From JAICKM01 sp038228295 (GTDB taxonomy: Bacteria; Chloroflexota; Chloroflexia; QHBQ01; JAICKM01), in NCBI GenBank assembly GCA_038228295.1, contig JBBRPH010000021.1:10857-74856 (forward strand): a stretch of DNA of 64,000 nt. Reading direction: 5' to 3'. The number at the start of each line of letters is the position of its first letter. Position 1 is the first letter of the stretch. The position numbers were made by a program, and so were the translations under genes. Below are positions 40,202-49,400 of the stretch, one piece after another. The notes under the pieces are model-generated. The model ran no database searches and was not told the origin of the DNA. It worked only from the letters and a program-made list of their open reading frames with translations.

Positions 40202-40648
40202 CTAGCTTTTGGGCTTTTGCGGCGGCAACGCCATACCTAAGCGCCCACCCAACCAGCCACCCCAGGCGCCCCACCCCAGCGTCAACAGACGAGCGATCAC
40301 GGTGCTGGAGAACAGTTCGAGGGGCGTGGGCACCGATCCGTCGTTAAGGCTGGGCAGCACGCCGGCCGGCACCACTAATTCGGCGATCATGTTGGCGGTA
40401 GCAACGATAGCGCCGGCCAGCAACCCCGCCTGCAAGCCGCGTATGCGGCTACCGGTCTCGCGCCCCGCCAGCAGGCCGGCGATCAACGGCAACACGATCT
40501 CCAGCAGCGTACCCAGACAGTTGGCCGTGTTCAAATCGGCCGGGTTATGGGCCTGTAGGGCCAGCAAAAACAGCAACGTTTCCAGCACCGCCAGGGGGCC
40601 GCCCAACAGCGCACCCCATTTCAAGACGCTATATCGTTCGGGTGTCAT
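40202..40648 (-). CDS. small polytopic membrane protein, hypothetical
   Basis: 148 residues from ATG 40648, with AAAGGG upstream; the frame continues to 40789 through the promoter region, which argues against the longer version. Four membrane segments (about 10-30, 45-65, 75-97 and 118-140) with Gly-rich contacts (LGWGAWGGWLGGRLG). It resembles DUF4199/YrzE-like small membrane proteins only in layout; no confident family. It is transcribed with the DUF2142-like gene from an extended -10 promoter. Confidence 0.65.
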   Translation of the reverse strand: MTPERYSVLKWGALLGGPLAVLETLLFLLALQAHNPADLNTANCLGTLLEIVLPLIAGLLAGRETGSRIRGLQAGLLAGAIVATANMIAELVVPAGVLPSLNDGSVPTPLELFSSTVIARLLTLGWGAWGGWLGGRLGMALPPQKPKS

Positions 40649-40685
40649 GCCGCCCTTTCTGCCCACCGGCCTCGCTAATCGCGCC

Positions 40686-40694
40686 ATTATACCA
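40686..40694 (-). promoter_or_regulatory. extended -10 promoter for the minus-strand pair (TGGTATAAT)
   Basis: TGG plus TATAAT on the minus strand at 40694-40686, leader of about 35-40 nt to ATG 40648. Confidence 0.6.
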
Positions 40695-40706
40695 CAAGTT
40701 GCGCCT

Positions 40707-40736
40707 TTGTCGCCCGACCTCCCTATCGCGTATAAT
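40707..40736 (+). promoter_or_regulatory. promoter of the SirB1-pcp-nfo-UDG genes
   Basis: TTGTCG (40707-40712), 18-base spacer, TATAAT (40731-40736). Back-to-back with the minus-strand promoter at 40686-40694, so the two regulate divergent units from one 150-bp region. Confidence 0.6.
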
Positions 40737-40802
40737 GGGGCACAGCGCGGCCGACTCGCCCCCGCCTGGGGCGCCCCGTCGCCGCGCAAAGGAGCATTCC
40801 GT

Positions 40803-41684
40803 ATGAGCGCATCCTCCCCTGTGCGCCGCGCCTTCGCCGACCTGGTGCGGAAAGCCGATCCCGACCTCGACCTGGCGCGCGCCGCCTTACTGATCGCGCA
40901 GGTCGAGTATCCCCACCTGGACCTCGATGCCTACCTGGGCCGCTTGGATGCGTTGGCGGCACGAGTAGCGACGCGGCTGGCCGCCGCCGGTACGCCCTGG
41001 GGCAGCGCCGACCCGCCCACGGTCATCGCCGCACTCAACGGCGTGCTGTTCGACGATTTGGGCTTCCACGGCAACAGCGCCGCCTATTATGATCCGCGCA
41101 ATTCCTTCCTAAACGAGGTGCTGGACCGGCGCACCGGTATCCCGATCACGATCTCACTAGTCTATATGGAGCTGGCCGCGCGGCTGGGACTGCGCCTGTT
41201 CGGCATTGGAATGCCCGGCCGTTTCATCGTACAGTATCCGGGCCAGGATGGGGGCGGGCCGCACCCACACAGCGGCGAACTATTCATAGACCCCTACGCG
41301 GGCGGGGCGCTACTCACCCGCGCCGATTGTGCGGAGCACTTCCGCCGGCTCTACGGCCCCGACTTTACCTTCGCAGCCGAACACCTGACCCCGCTCACCC
41401 GCCACCAGATCCTGACCCGCCTGTTGGGCAACCTGAAGGCGATCTATCTGCGCGCCCACGACTATGCCCGCGCCGTGATCATTGTGGACCGCCTGGTGCT
41501 GGTGCAACCTGCGGCGATCTGGGAGCTAAAAGACCGGGGAATGCTCTACTATCGGCTGGGCGGATTTGTGCCCGCGCTGCATGATCTGCAAAGCTATCTG
41601 AAACACGACCCCGATGCCGAAGACGCGGCGCTAATCGCCTATTATGTACAGCAATGCCAGTATTTGCTCCTGAGCAAGAACTGA
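40803..41684 (+). CDS. SirB1-family protein (transglutaminase-like with TPR)
   Basis: 293 residues from ATG 40803 with AAAGGAG 7 bases upstream; the frame is open much further left but covers the promoter. The SirB1_N transglutaminase-like domain (PF13369) has LFDDLGFHGNSAAYYDPRNSFLNEVLDRRTGIPITISLVY (residues 83-125) and GMPGRFIVQY. The C-terminal TPR-like part has LLGNLKAIYLRAHDYARAVIIVDRLV and ELKDRGMLYYRLGGFVPALHDLQSYL. The Cys of true transglutaminases is absent, as in the family generally. Role unknown. First gene of a four-gene run with pcp, nfo and a uracil-DNA glycosylase. Confidence 0.9.
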   Translation: MSASSPVRRAFADLVRKADPDLDLARAALLIAQVEYPHLDLDAYLGRLDALAARVATRLAAAGTPWGSADPPTVIAALNGVLFDDLGFHGNSAAYYDPRNSFLNEVLDRRTGIPITISLVYMELAARLGLRLFGIGMPGRFIVQYPGQDGGGPHPHSGELFIDPYAGGALLTRADCAEHFRRLYGPDFTFAAEHLTPLTRHQILTRLLGNLKAIYLRAHDYARAVIIVDRLVLVQPAAIWELKDRGMLYYRLGGFVPALHDLQSYLKHDPDAEDAALIAYYVQQCQYLLLSKN

Positions 41685-41701
41685 CGGACTGGGAGACCTA
41701 G

Positions 41702-42379
41702 ATGACAGAGACCATTGCGCCGCGCCCGCCCCGCTTGTTGCTGGGCGGCTTCGCGGGCTTCGGCGAGTTTCCGGTCAATCCCTCGTGGGAATTGGCCCGT
41801 GTGCTGGGCGGCAGCACCATCGAAATGTTTAATGTCGAGGCCGTGCAAATCCCAGTGGATTGGGCGGCCGCTTGGCCGACGTTGCAGGCGGCTATCGAGC
41901 AAGTGGAGCCGACGTGGGTACTGCTGCTGGGTGTGGCGGGCACGCGCACCGCCGTTTGCGGCGAAACACGGGCGCGGAATTACACTACGCCGCTACGCGA
42001 CAACGCGGGCGCGTTGCCGCCGGCTAACGATTTGATTGACCCCGCCGGTCCGCCTTACCGCAATTGCACTCTGCCGGCCCAACTGTTGGTGGAGCGGATG
42101 CAAGAGCGCGGCCTCCCGGCGGAAGTGTCGAGCGATGCGGGTAGCTTCCTGTGCAACTGGACGCTGTATCATGCGCTGGCCTATGCCGACGGCCGGCCCG
42201 GCCTGCGCGGGGTCGGCTTCATCCACGTCCCACCCCTGGCCGTAGCGGGCACAGATGGGCTGACGTTTGACCGAATGCTGGCGGGCCTACGCTTCGCCAT
42301 AGACACACTGCTCGCCGGGCAAGCGCCGTTATTTGAGGTCGTGGAAGCGGCGATCCAGGCAGAACGGCGGCAGCCATGA
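41702..42379 (+). CDS. pcp: pyroglutamyl-peptidase I (C15 family)
   Basis: 225 residues, normal for the family. LLGGFAGFGEFPVNPSWELARVL at residues 12-34 is the Pcp N-terminus. The catalytic triad can be assigned as Glu in CGETRARN (about 88), Cys in SDAGSFLCNWTLYHAL (about 150) and His in GFIHVPP (about 174). It removes N-terminal pyroglutamate from peptides in the cytoplasm. Start ATG has GGGAGA upstream. Its stop overlaps the nfo start by ATGA, a coupling of unrelated functions. Confidence 0.92.
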   Translation: MTETIAPRPPRLLLGGFAGFGEFPVNPSWELARVLGGSTIEMFNVEAVQIPVDWAAAWPTLQAAIEQVEPTWVLLLGVAGTRTAVCGETRARNYTTPLRDNAGALPPANDLIDPAGPPYRNCTLPAQLLVERMQERGLPAEVSSDAGSFLCNWTLYHALAYADGRPGLRGVGFIHVPPLAVAGTDGLTFDRMLAGLRFAIDTLLAGQAPLFEVVEAAIQAERRQP

Positions 42380-43386
42380 CGCTAGAGGTTACGGATGCTG
42401 CCGCCCTAACCCCCCAACCCCCTTCCCTCGGAGGGAAGGGGGAGTCGGCGGAGGATAGTGTTCTCCCCTCCCTGCGTAGGGGAGAGGGCGGGCCGCTGCT
42501 GGGCGCGCATATGTCTATCGCCGGGGGCTGCTATAAGGCGCTACTGCGCGGGCGGGCGGCGGGCTGCGACGCGGTGCAACTGTTCAGCAAGAATGCCAGC
42601 CAGTGGAAGGCCAAACCCCTCAGCGCCGAAGACATCGCGCTGTTCGCGCAGACGCGGGCTGAGACCGGCTACGATCCCGGCGTGCTGATCGTGCATGATA
42701 GCTACCTGATCAACTTGGCGACTCCCGACGACGTGCTGTGGGATAAGTCGCTGGCAGCGTTCGGCGAAGAGCTGGACCGTTGCGCGCTGCTGGGTATTCC
42801 GCATCTGGTGACGCACGCCGGAGCGCACGTTGGGTCGGGCGAAGACGCGGGGCTGGCGCGCATCGCCGCCGGCATTGATCGCGTGCTGGATGCGCGGCCG
42901 CCGGGCGTGTGGGTGCTGCTGGAAACGACGGCGGGGCAAGGCACGGGCCTCTGCTACCGCTTTGAGCAAATCGCCCGTGTGCTGGAGGCGAGCCGTTTTG
43001 CCGACCGCATCGGCATCTGCCTGGACACCTGCCATGTCTTTGCGGCGGGCTACGATGTGGCCGCCGTCGAGGGCTACGAGGCCATGATCAGCGACTTCGC
43101 TCGCCTGCTGGGGCTGGATCGGCTGAAGGCGCTGCACCTCAACGACTCGAAAAAGGGGCTGGGCAGTCGAGTGGACCGTCACGACCATATCGGCCAGGGC
43201 GCGCTGGGCCTGGAAGCGTTCCGCCGCCTGCTGAACGACCCGCGCATCGCCGGCCGCCCGATGGTACTGGAAACCGAGAAAGGCGACGATGAGACCTGGG
43301 ACGCGATCAACCTAGCGACCCTGCGGAGCCTTATTGGATCGCGTACAGACGGCAGCCCGGAGACCCGCAGACCCGCAGACGGATGA
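42376..43386 (+). CDS. nfo: deoxyribonuclease IV (AP endonuclease, Nfo family) with repeat-derived N-terminus
   Basis: 336 residues, about 50 longer than usual. The normal start of the fold, LLGAHMSIAGG, begins only at residue 41. The preceding stretch contains LTPQPPSLGGKGES and LPSLRRGEGG, encoded by two palindromes at 42416-42491. Zinc ligand motifs are in place: VHDSYL, THAGAHVGSG, LLETTAGQG, CLDTCHVFAAGYD, LHLNDSK, RVDRHDHIGQG and VLETEK. It cleaves 5' of abasic sites in base-excision repair. The C-terminal tail (SPETRRPADG) is also repeat-encoded. Overlaps pcp by ATGA and, at its 3' end, the likely start of the uracil-DNA glycosylase that acts just before it in repair. Confidence 0.92.
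   Translation: MTLEVTDAAALTPQPPSLGGKGESAEDSVLPSLRRGEGGPLLGAHMSIAGGCYKALLRGRAAGCDAVQLFSKNASQWKAKPLSAEDIALFAQTRAETGYDPGVLIVHDSYLINLATPDDVLWDKSLAAFGEELDRCALLGIPHLVTHAGAHVGSGEDAGLARIAAGIDRVLDARPPGVWVLLETTAGQGTGLCYRFEQIARVLEASRFADRIGICLDTCHVFAAGYDVAAVEGYEAMISDFARLLGLDRLKALHLNDSKKGLGSRVDRHDHIGQGALGLEAFRRLLNDPRIAGRPMVLETEKGDDETWDAINLATLRSLIGSRTDGSPETRRPADG
42416..42491. repeat. two adjacent palindromes inside the nfo coding sequence
   Basis: CCCCCTTCCCTC / GAGGGAAGGGGG (hairpin around 42430) and CTCCCC / GGGGAG around CTCCCTGCGTA (42472-42491). The unit encodes the extra N-terminal peptide of nfo in frame. It is related to the repeats at 19675-19720 and 19881-19955. Confidence 0.75.
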
Positions 43387-44155
43387 GAGTTTATGGGTAC
43401 GGGGTGCGGCTACAAGACAGACCGTTAAAAATACAAAACCTCTCGCGTCCTCCGGGTCTCCGGGTCTCCGGGCTGCCGCCGGCCGAGGTCCAGCGCTGAC
43501 CGACCGTGACCGCATCGCGCAGGTGCTGGCGCTGAACACAGCGATCCGCGCCTGCCGCCGCTGCCATGCCGCCGGGTTTCTGAACGCACGCGAGTCGCTG
43601 CCGCTGGTGCGTGACCCGCGCCCCGGTGACGGGCTGCCGCCGATTCTGTTGGTGGGCCAGTCGCCTGGCCTGCGCGCCACACGCGAGTCGGTGCCCTTCG
43701 CCGGGCAGAGCGGCGCCAAGCTGCGCGCCTGGTTCGCGCTGGCCGGCTTGAGCGAGGCCGATTACTGGCGATTGCTCTATTTCAGCGCCGTGACCAAGTG
43801 CTATCCCGGCCGCCTATCCGGCGCGAAAGGCGACCGTCTGCCCACGCCGACCGAGCAAGCCCTCTGCCGCCCCTGGTTGGACGCGCAACTGACCGTCCTC
43901 GACCCCCCCATCGTCGTACTCGTCGGCACGCTCGCCATCAGCACCTTGCTCGGCAAAGGCCCGCTAACGGAGTTTGTCGGCCTGGGCTTCCTGCGCGACG
44001 GACGGCGACTGCTGCCGCTACCCCATCCCAGCGGGGTCAGCACCTGGCTGAACAACCCGGCCCACCAAGCCCGCGTCGGGGCGGCAATGGGCGTGTTGGC
44101 GGCCTGGCTGGCAGAGTTGGGGATTGCGGTGGCGGGCGGGCAGCGTGAGGCGTGA
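43334..44155 (+). CDS. uracil-DNA glycosylase, family 4/5-like, Fe-S
   Basis: Up to 273 residues. The family core begins near residue 55: four cluster Cys (CRRC, then TKCYPGR and ALCRPWL), motif A as GQSPGLRATRESVPFAGQSG and motif B as PHPSGVSTWLNN. Family 4 enzymes have GEAPG and an acidic residue after it; here GQSPG-LRATRE differs, so specificity may too. Start uncertain: TTG 43334 with GCGGAG 6 bases upstream overlaps nfo by 53 bases and runs through repeats, whereas GTG 43523 has no binding site and trims the fold. It removes uracil, leaving the abasic site that Nfo cleaves. Confidence 0.82.
   Translation: MDRVQTAARRPADPQTDESLWVRGAATRQTVKNTKPLASSGSPGLRAAAGRGPALTDRDRIAQVLALNTAIRACRRCHAAGFLNARESLPLVRDPRPGDGLPPILLVGQSPGLRATRESVPFAGQSGAKLRAWFALAGLSEADYWRLLYFSAVTKCYPGRLSGAKGDRLPTPTEQALCRPWLDAQLTVLDPPIVVLVGTLAISTLLGKGPLTEFVGLGFLRDGRRLLPLPHPSGVSTWLNNPAHQARVGAAMGVLAAWLAELGIAVAGGQREA
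43350..43485. repeat. imperfect inverted repeat at the nfo / UDG junction
   Basis: GGCAGCCCGGAGACCCGCAG... (43350-43382) and ...CCGGGTCTCCGGGCTGCC (43446-43480) are near-complementary arms about 60 bases apart, each made of short GGTCTCCG/CAGACCCG units. They encode the nfo tail and the N-terminal extension of the glycosylase. Confidence 0.6.
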
Positions 44156-44645
44156 GGCGTGCAACGTGCAACGTGATTACGAGTCAGGCGGCGCACCCAG
44201 CCGGGGAGAGGGTTGAGGAGTGGGGCGACTCAAGTGGGGCGACTCAAGTCGCGGCTACAGCTACGAAGCCTGCCTTCGCAGGCTGCGACGGGGGTGGGTG
44301 TGTGCGTCGGTGACGAAGTGGCCGAGTTGCCGTTCATAGTCTACCGACATTAGCAGTGTAGCTGGGGTATAGTCTGAGCCACAGCACCTTGCATTCGTGT
44401 ATTCGTGGCCCCATTCGTGGCTGGTCAGTCCCCAGCCTGGCTCGCCGCCCCACGCAAGACAAGCCACCGCGCTAACCCCGCAGATCTCAGTAGGACCAGG
44501 GTCGCCGGGCGGAGCCGCCTCCTACACCCACCCGGCAGATCCCTAGTGGAACCGGGCGGAGCCGCCTCCCACCAACGGGTAGCGGGTGCCGCAGGGACGG
44601 ATTGCCGTCCCACTACACCCGCTACCTTACGTTTCACGTTTTACG
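44148..44645. repeat. repeat-filled intergenic region
   Basis: About 490 bases without a gene. It holds GCGTGAGGCGTGCAACGTGC-type words (44148-44175), two copies of GTGGGGCGACTCAAGT (44218-44250), a hairpin AGCCTGC-CTTC-GCAGGCT (44267-44284), two copies of a unit of about 50 bases with GGGCGGAGCCGCCTCC (44480-44530, 44535-44575), and a hairpin GGGACGG-ATTG-CCGTCCC (44594-44611). No promoter or ORF is convincing. It separates the convergent UDG and alpha-2-macroglobulin units. Confidence 0.65.
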
Positions 44646-44648
44646 GTC

Positions 44649-46463
44649 CTACTTCACCGTGAGCGTCGTGCTGTCGCTGCGGCCCCAGACATCGGGCAGA
44701 TAAGTCAGGCGCGCTTCGGCGGGCAGGCCGGTGTAGGTGCCCGGTGTCGTGGCGCGGGCCAGGTAGCGGTACTCGTAGACCCCGGCGGGCAGATAGGCGG
44801 CGGAGAGCACGGTCTGGTCGTCGCGCATCTGCACGTCGTCGAAGAAGGCGCCGGCCGGGGTGACCGTGCCTTTGTCGCCTTCGCCGTTGCCCTGGCCGGG
44901 CGGGGGGGTGGGCAGGGCCGGGTGTTCGGTCAGGCCGGTGGTTTTGAGCGTGCCGTTAATCGCTTCCAGGCCGGCGGGCAGGGGATCGGCGGCGGTCAGG
45001 TAGTAGGCATCCTGCGGCGTGATGATCGTCAGGCGCACCTCCACCAAGTCGCCGGCTTTGACCGTGTGCAGCGGCGTGGCGGGAGCGGCACCAGCGGCCC
45101 CCGGCGCGACGTATGTGCGGATGATACTTAAGCCCTCGTTGCGCGCTACAGCGGCCGCCCCCGGTTGGGCATAGCCCAGGTGCAGCGTGTAGTAGAGCCG
45201 CCCACCCGTGCCCTGGCGCGTGATCAGCAGCGTGTTATCTTGGTTGATCAGCAGGTCGCTGATCCCCTTGTGTAGGCTCGTCGCGTCGGTGGGCGGCTGC
45301 GCTTCCGTGCCGGCGGCAGCACTGCCCCAGGCGCTGCCATTGAGCGTGGCCGTCCAACCGCTGCGCCCAGCCAGTTCGCCACTGGCGGTCATGTAGGCGG
45401 CCAGCGTGCCGAGGACGGCGGCGGTCTCCTGCGTACTCAGCCAATGGCCGGCGCGGCGGTTCTCCATCAACCAGCGCACGCCTTTGGCCGCCAGCGGATC
45501 GTTGCGGTCGGCTTCCAGCAACGCCTGCACGACCAGCGCGGTGGTGCGGGCATCGGTCTCCATGTCGAGATACGCCGCAGCAGTGCGGTTGGGCGTTTCT
45601 TCCCAATGAACCGTGGTCGTGGTCTGCTTGGCCGCGCCCGCGAGGTGGGTGAGCAGCGCCTTGCCGTCAGCCACGCCCAGGCGGCGGAAGGCCAGCGCCA
45701 GGTAGGCGCGGCCATAGAGTGCCAGGCTCGGCGCACGCACCGCCAGCGCTCGCGCCGGTGCCAGCACTTCGCGCCCGTTTTGCGCCAGTACATAGATAGT
45801 GTAGGCCCGCGTGTCGAGGCGTGGCCCGGCCCCTTGCGCGTCGCCCGGCGGCGCGGTAAGCCAGTTTTGCAGATAGTCGCCGGCGCTGCCGATGGCCTTG
45901 TCGTCCACCGTATAGCCTGCGGCTTTGGCGGCGGTCAAGCCTTCCAGCGCGTAGGCCGTCAGGTAGGGATCGGGCGGCACCTCGGCGTACCAACCCCAGC
46001 CGCCGTTGTAGTTCTGGTCGCGGTAGAGGCGCACCAGGGCGCGATTGACGATGCCCGGTAACTGATCGGCATAAGGCGTTTTGAGGCCGGCGCTGCTGTA
46101 GGCTTTGGACAAGCGCAGCAACGGCAGGAAACGGCTAACCGTCGCCTCGACGCTATCATAGGTCTCATCTTGCACATAGTCCACCGCCGGGGCCGCCCCC
46201 GCCGCCAGCGACGGCGCGACATCCAGCGTCAGCGCGCCGCGCGCCGGATCTACGCCGTGCGGCAGAAAGACGTGTTCGGTAGCGGTGCCGTTCGGTTCAA
46301 TATCGCCGCTGGTCACCACGTCTTCGGTGGTGAGGGCGGGCTTGACCGGCAGGCTGATCTGCACTGCATCGCCAGGCACGTTGCTGCCGTTACAGGCCAC
46401 CGCGCCGACGGTGAAGGTGAAGGTCGCGTTGCCCGCGCCGGTAGCGGTGGCCGCCCAGGTCAC
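44649..46463 (-). CDS. alpha-2-macroglobulin-like protein, C-terminal part (after in-frame TAA)
   Basis: 604 codons from a GTG two codons past the TAA at 46470, in the same frame as the upstream part, so it is the continuation of that gene. It starts in a beta-sandwich (ATFTFTVGAVACNGSNVPGDAVQISLPV), passes LDVAPSLAAG, then the alpha-helical thioester-domain fold (DETYDSVEATVSRFLPLLRLSKAY; later NGGWGWYAEVPPDPYLTAYALEGL). The position of the CxEQ thioester reads SVEAT, so there is no thioester. It ends with the receptor-like domain (PAGVYEYRYLARATTPGTY). Relatives trap proteases at the cell surface. Whether this half is made separately is doubtful. Confidence 0.8.
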   Translation of the reverse strand: MTWAATATGAGNATFTFTVGAVACNGSNVPGDAVQISLPVKPALTTEDVVTSGDIEPNGTATEHVFLPHGVDPARGALTLDVAPSLAAGAAPAVDYVQDETYDSVEATVSRFLPLLRLSKAYSSAGLKTPYADQLPGIVNRALVRLYRDQNYNGGWGWYAEVPPDPYLTAYALEGLTAAKAAGYTVDDKAIGSAGDYLQNWLTAPPGDAQGAGPRLDTRAYTIYVLAQNGREVLAPARALAVRAPSLALYGRAYLALAFRRLGVADGKALLTHLAGAAKQTTTTVHWEETPNRTAAAYLDMETDARTTALVVQALLEADRNDPLAAKGVRWLMENRRAGHWLSTQETAAVLGTLAAYMTASGELAGRSGWTATLNGSAWGSAAAGTEAQPPTDATSLHKGISDLLINQDNTLLITRQGTGGRLYYTLHLGYAQPGAAAVARNEGLSIIRTYVAPGAAGAAPATPLHTVKAGDLVEVRLTIITPQDAYYLTAADPLPAGLEAINGTLKTTGLTEHPALPTPPPGQGNGEGDKGTVTPAGAFFDDVQMRDDQTVLSAAYLPAGVYEYRYLARATTPGTYTGLPAEARLTYLPDVWGRSDSTTLTVK

Positions 46464-46469
46464 CAGCGT

Positions 46470-49400
46470 TTACGCGCCCAGCTTGATGTGTTGCTTTGCG
46501 GCCGGGCCGTCGCCAAGCAGGGTGGTGTTCGAGACGGACAGCGTCACGTCTACCTCAGCGTTGCAGCCGCTGCGGTTTTCGAGGATCACGCCCGGCTCCA
46601 CGCGATCGCCGCCCACCAGGAAGCGCGGCAGGCGCGGCCGCAACAGGATCGGCTTGCTCGCGACCACTTCGTTGGTAGCTTGGCCCACGCGCGTATCGGT
46701 GGTCACGGCCAGCGCGGTCATGCGCCAGGTGGTCAGGTTGTCGGGTAGCGGCACGGCAACCGAGGCGCTACCGTCCGCGCCGGTCGTCACCTGACCGCGC
46801 CAGTAGGCGGTGTCGCTGAACTGGCTGCGGATGCCGTTGCCGGCGGTCGCCCCGCCGCCGCCGCCTTTGCCGCCGGTGGTGCGCGCCGCTGCGACCTGAT
46901 CGGCCAGATAGAGCAGGCTGCTAGCGGTGGTGAACTCCAACTGGCGCACGCCGTAGAAACTGTCCATCAGGGTCGGCGTGCGGTCGTCGGCCAGCGCAAA
47001 AATCGCCTTATCCACCAGGGCCAGCGAGAGTTCGGCGGCGGCCGGCTTACCCGCTGCGTCGCGCACGGTCAGGGTATAGGTCACAGTGTCGCGTGGGTGC
47101 AGGTCGGTGCTGCTCGGCTGGATCGTCACGCTGAGGGCTTTGCTATCGGAAGCCACCGGCAACGCCAGATAGCCCTGGCGGAAGCCGGGCATGGTGTTGC
47201 CGCTCGGCGGCGCGATCATGCTTAAGCTAATGTAAACGTTGGGCAGGTAGCTTTCATCAATCGGCAGGTCGATCACCGGCGAGGGACCGCTCAGGCTAAC
47301 GATGCGGTGCGTGCGGATGGTGCCGCGCTCAACCGTTAGCAGGCCGGTCGCCTGGTGGAACGGCGAGGTGACGAGGAGGTGCGCCGTGTCGCCGGGCTTG
47401 TAACTGGGCTTATCGGCCACCAGAGTGACCACGTTGTTGTTTTTCTGCTGCCAGGCAATCGGCGCGCCGTCGGCGGCGGTGCTGACGTAGGTGTAGGTCG
47501 CCGACTCGATGCCGTTACCCAGCGCGTCTTTGCCGGCGGCCACGATGCGGTACTCGCCCGCCGTGTTGGGGGTGAAGCGCGTTTCGGCGTGGCCCTGGCC
47601 GTCGGTGGTTGCCTGCCCGTCGGCGAGCAGCGTGTCTTTCGGCTTCCAGGTGGGGCGATCCAAGCCGGTTTCGTCTTTCTCGGTGGTCTGCTCCCAGGCG
47701 CGGTGGTAGAACTTGAGGCTCACCGCGACATTAGGGGCGCGCTTGCCGTCCGCACCGACGGTCTGGATGGCGACGCTAACCGGGCTGCCGACCGTGCCTA
47801 AATAGCTGACTGGGCGCAGGCCGATGTAGAACTGGCCTTTGTGGACTACCACCTGCGTGTTGTTGCTGACCTGTTGGTTGGAGCTGTCCTGCACCGAGGC
47901 TTCGATGGTCTCCAACTGGCTCATCGGCGCTTTGCTCACATCGGCAGGCAGAGTGACGGTGACTTTACCGGCGGCATCAGTCAGGCCGGCGGTCTCGCTA
48001 CGCTTCTCACCCTGGAAGCTATCTTGCCGAACAGCTATGGGAGCCGGATCTTGGAAGTCGTAACCGGAACCGTCGGGATCGTCCCAGCGGAAGAAGTAGT
48101 CTTCAGTCAGCACGCGCAGCGTGGCCGGCGCGCCGACCACCGGCCCGCCGAACAGGTAGCCCGCTGCCGCCGTCGCCTGGATCTGCTCCCCGTTGACATA
48201 GCTCTTTTTGTCGCTAGTCACACTGACGATATACTCCGGCTTGCGGTATTCCTGCACATCGAACGATGCGCCGGCCGCGCCGCCGATCTTGTCGCATTGG
48301 CAGTTGAGGTAGTAGGTGCCGAGCGGCGCGTAGTCAGGCAGCGCATATTGACCACTAAAGGTGCCGAACGGCGACAGGGTGAGCGTGGCGCTGTAAATGG
48401 CGCGCCCGCTGCTGTCTTGCACGCTGATGTCGGCCCCGCCGCCCGGTAGGCTGTAGTGCCCGTCTTCGTCTTTGCGAAGAATGCCCTTGAAGTAGACCGT
48501 CTGGCCGGGGCGATAGATGGCGCGGTCGGTGTAGATCGCTTGGCCGTTGTTATATTTGCGGTCCTTGAAATTGAGATTGAAGTTCCAAGGACCGATGCTA
48601 TCGTTCCACCACGATGCGACCAGGGCCGCATCCTTGCCGTCGTTCAACACGGCAATCGGGGAGCCGTTGTATTTGCTCAGGTCGGCTTTGACGCTGCCCA
48701 AGCCGTCGGCATCGGTGGTCAGCGTGCCCAGTGCTTCGGTGCCCGCCAGCACGCGCACCTGCCGCCCGGCCTGCGGCTTGCCGTTGCTCATGTCCACCGC
48801 CCAGACCCAGATTTGCCCCGGCCCCTGCTTCATGATCAGGCCGGTATTGCCGACCAGTAGCGCGGTGCCGTTGATCGTGCCGGGGCTATTTGCCGTCTGC
48901 GGCGTGGAGACGCGCAGGTAGTAGAAGCCCGGCGGCAGGCGGTCGGCCTTATCGTCGAGCGCGACGGTCGGTTGCAGGCTAAACTGCTGGTCTAACTGAT
49001 ACGTCACCGGGATGTCCCAGGTGCGGGCGACGACTGTCTTAGGGCCGTATACGGCGCGCTGATCGGGGGTGAGGGTCAGATAGTTCGCCAGTTCATCGCC
49101 GCTCAAGCGCCAAAGCCGCATCCGCAGGAAGCCGTCCACATTGATGCCACCGACAAAGACGTGCGTGGGTAGCCCGGCGTAATAGCTCACCAGGCCGTCG
49201 TTGCTAAGGGCGCGGGCATCGGGTTTGCTACGCGCGGTGCGGAGGTGCCACACATAGGCCGGCACCGGTCGCCCGTCACGACCCCGGTAGCTGTCGCCCG
49301 CGCCGACGGTGAGCGTGTATTGCGTAGACGGAGCCAACGGTGCAAAGATGTTGAGCGTCACGCCGTTATCGTAGGTGTAGACGTTCAACCCTTTAACCGC

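Noticed and set aside
40209..40802. Long upstream extension of the SirB1-like gene
   Set aside because: It crosses two divergent promoters and the antisense of another gene; ATG 40803 has an AAAGGAG site and the family start.
44261..44662. Short frames on both strands in the 44.2-44.6 kb gap
   Set aside because: They consist of repeats and hairpins and have no start signals.
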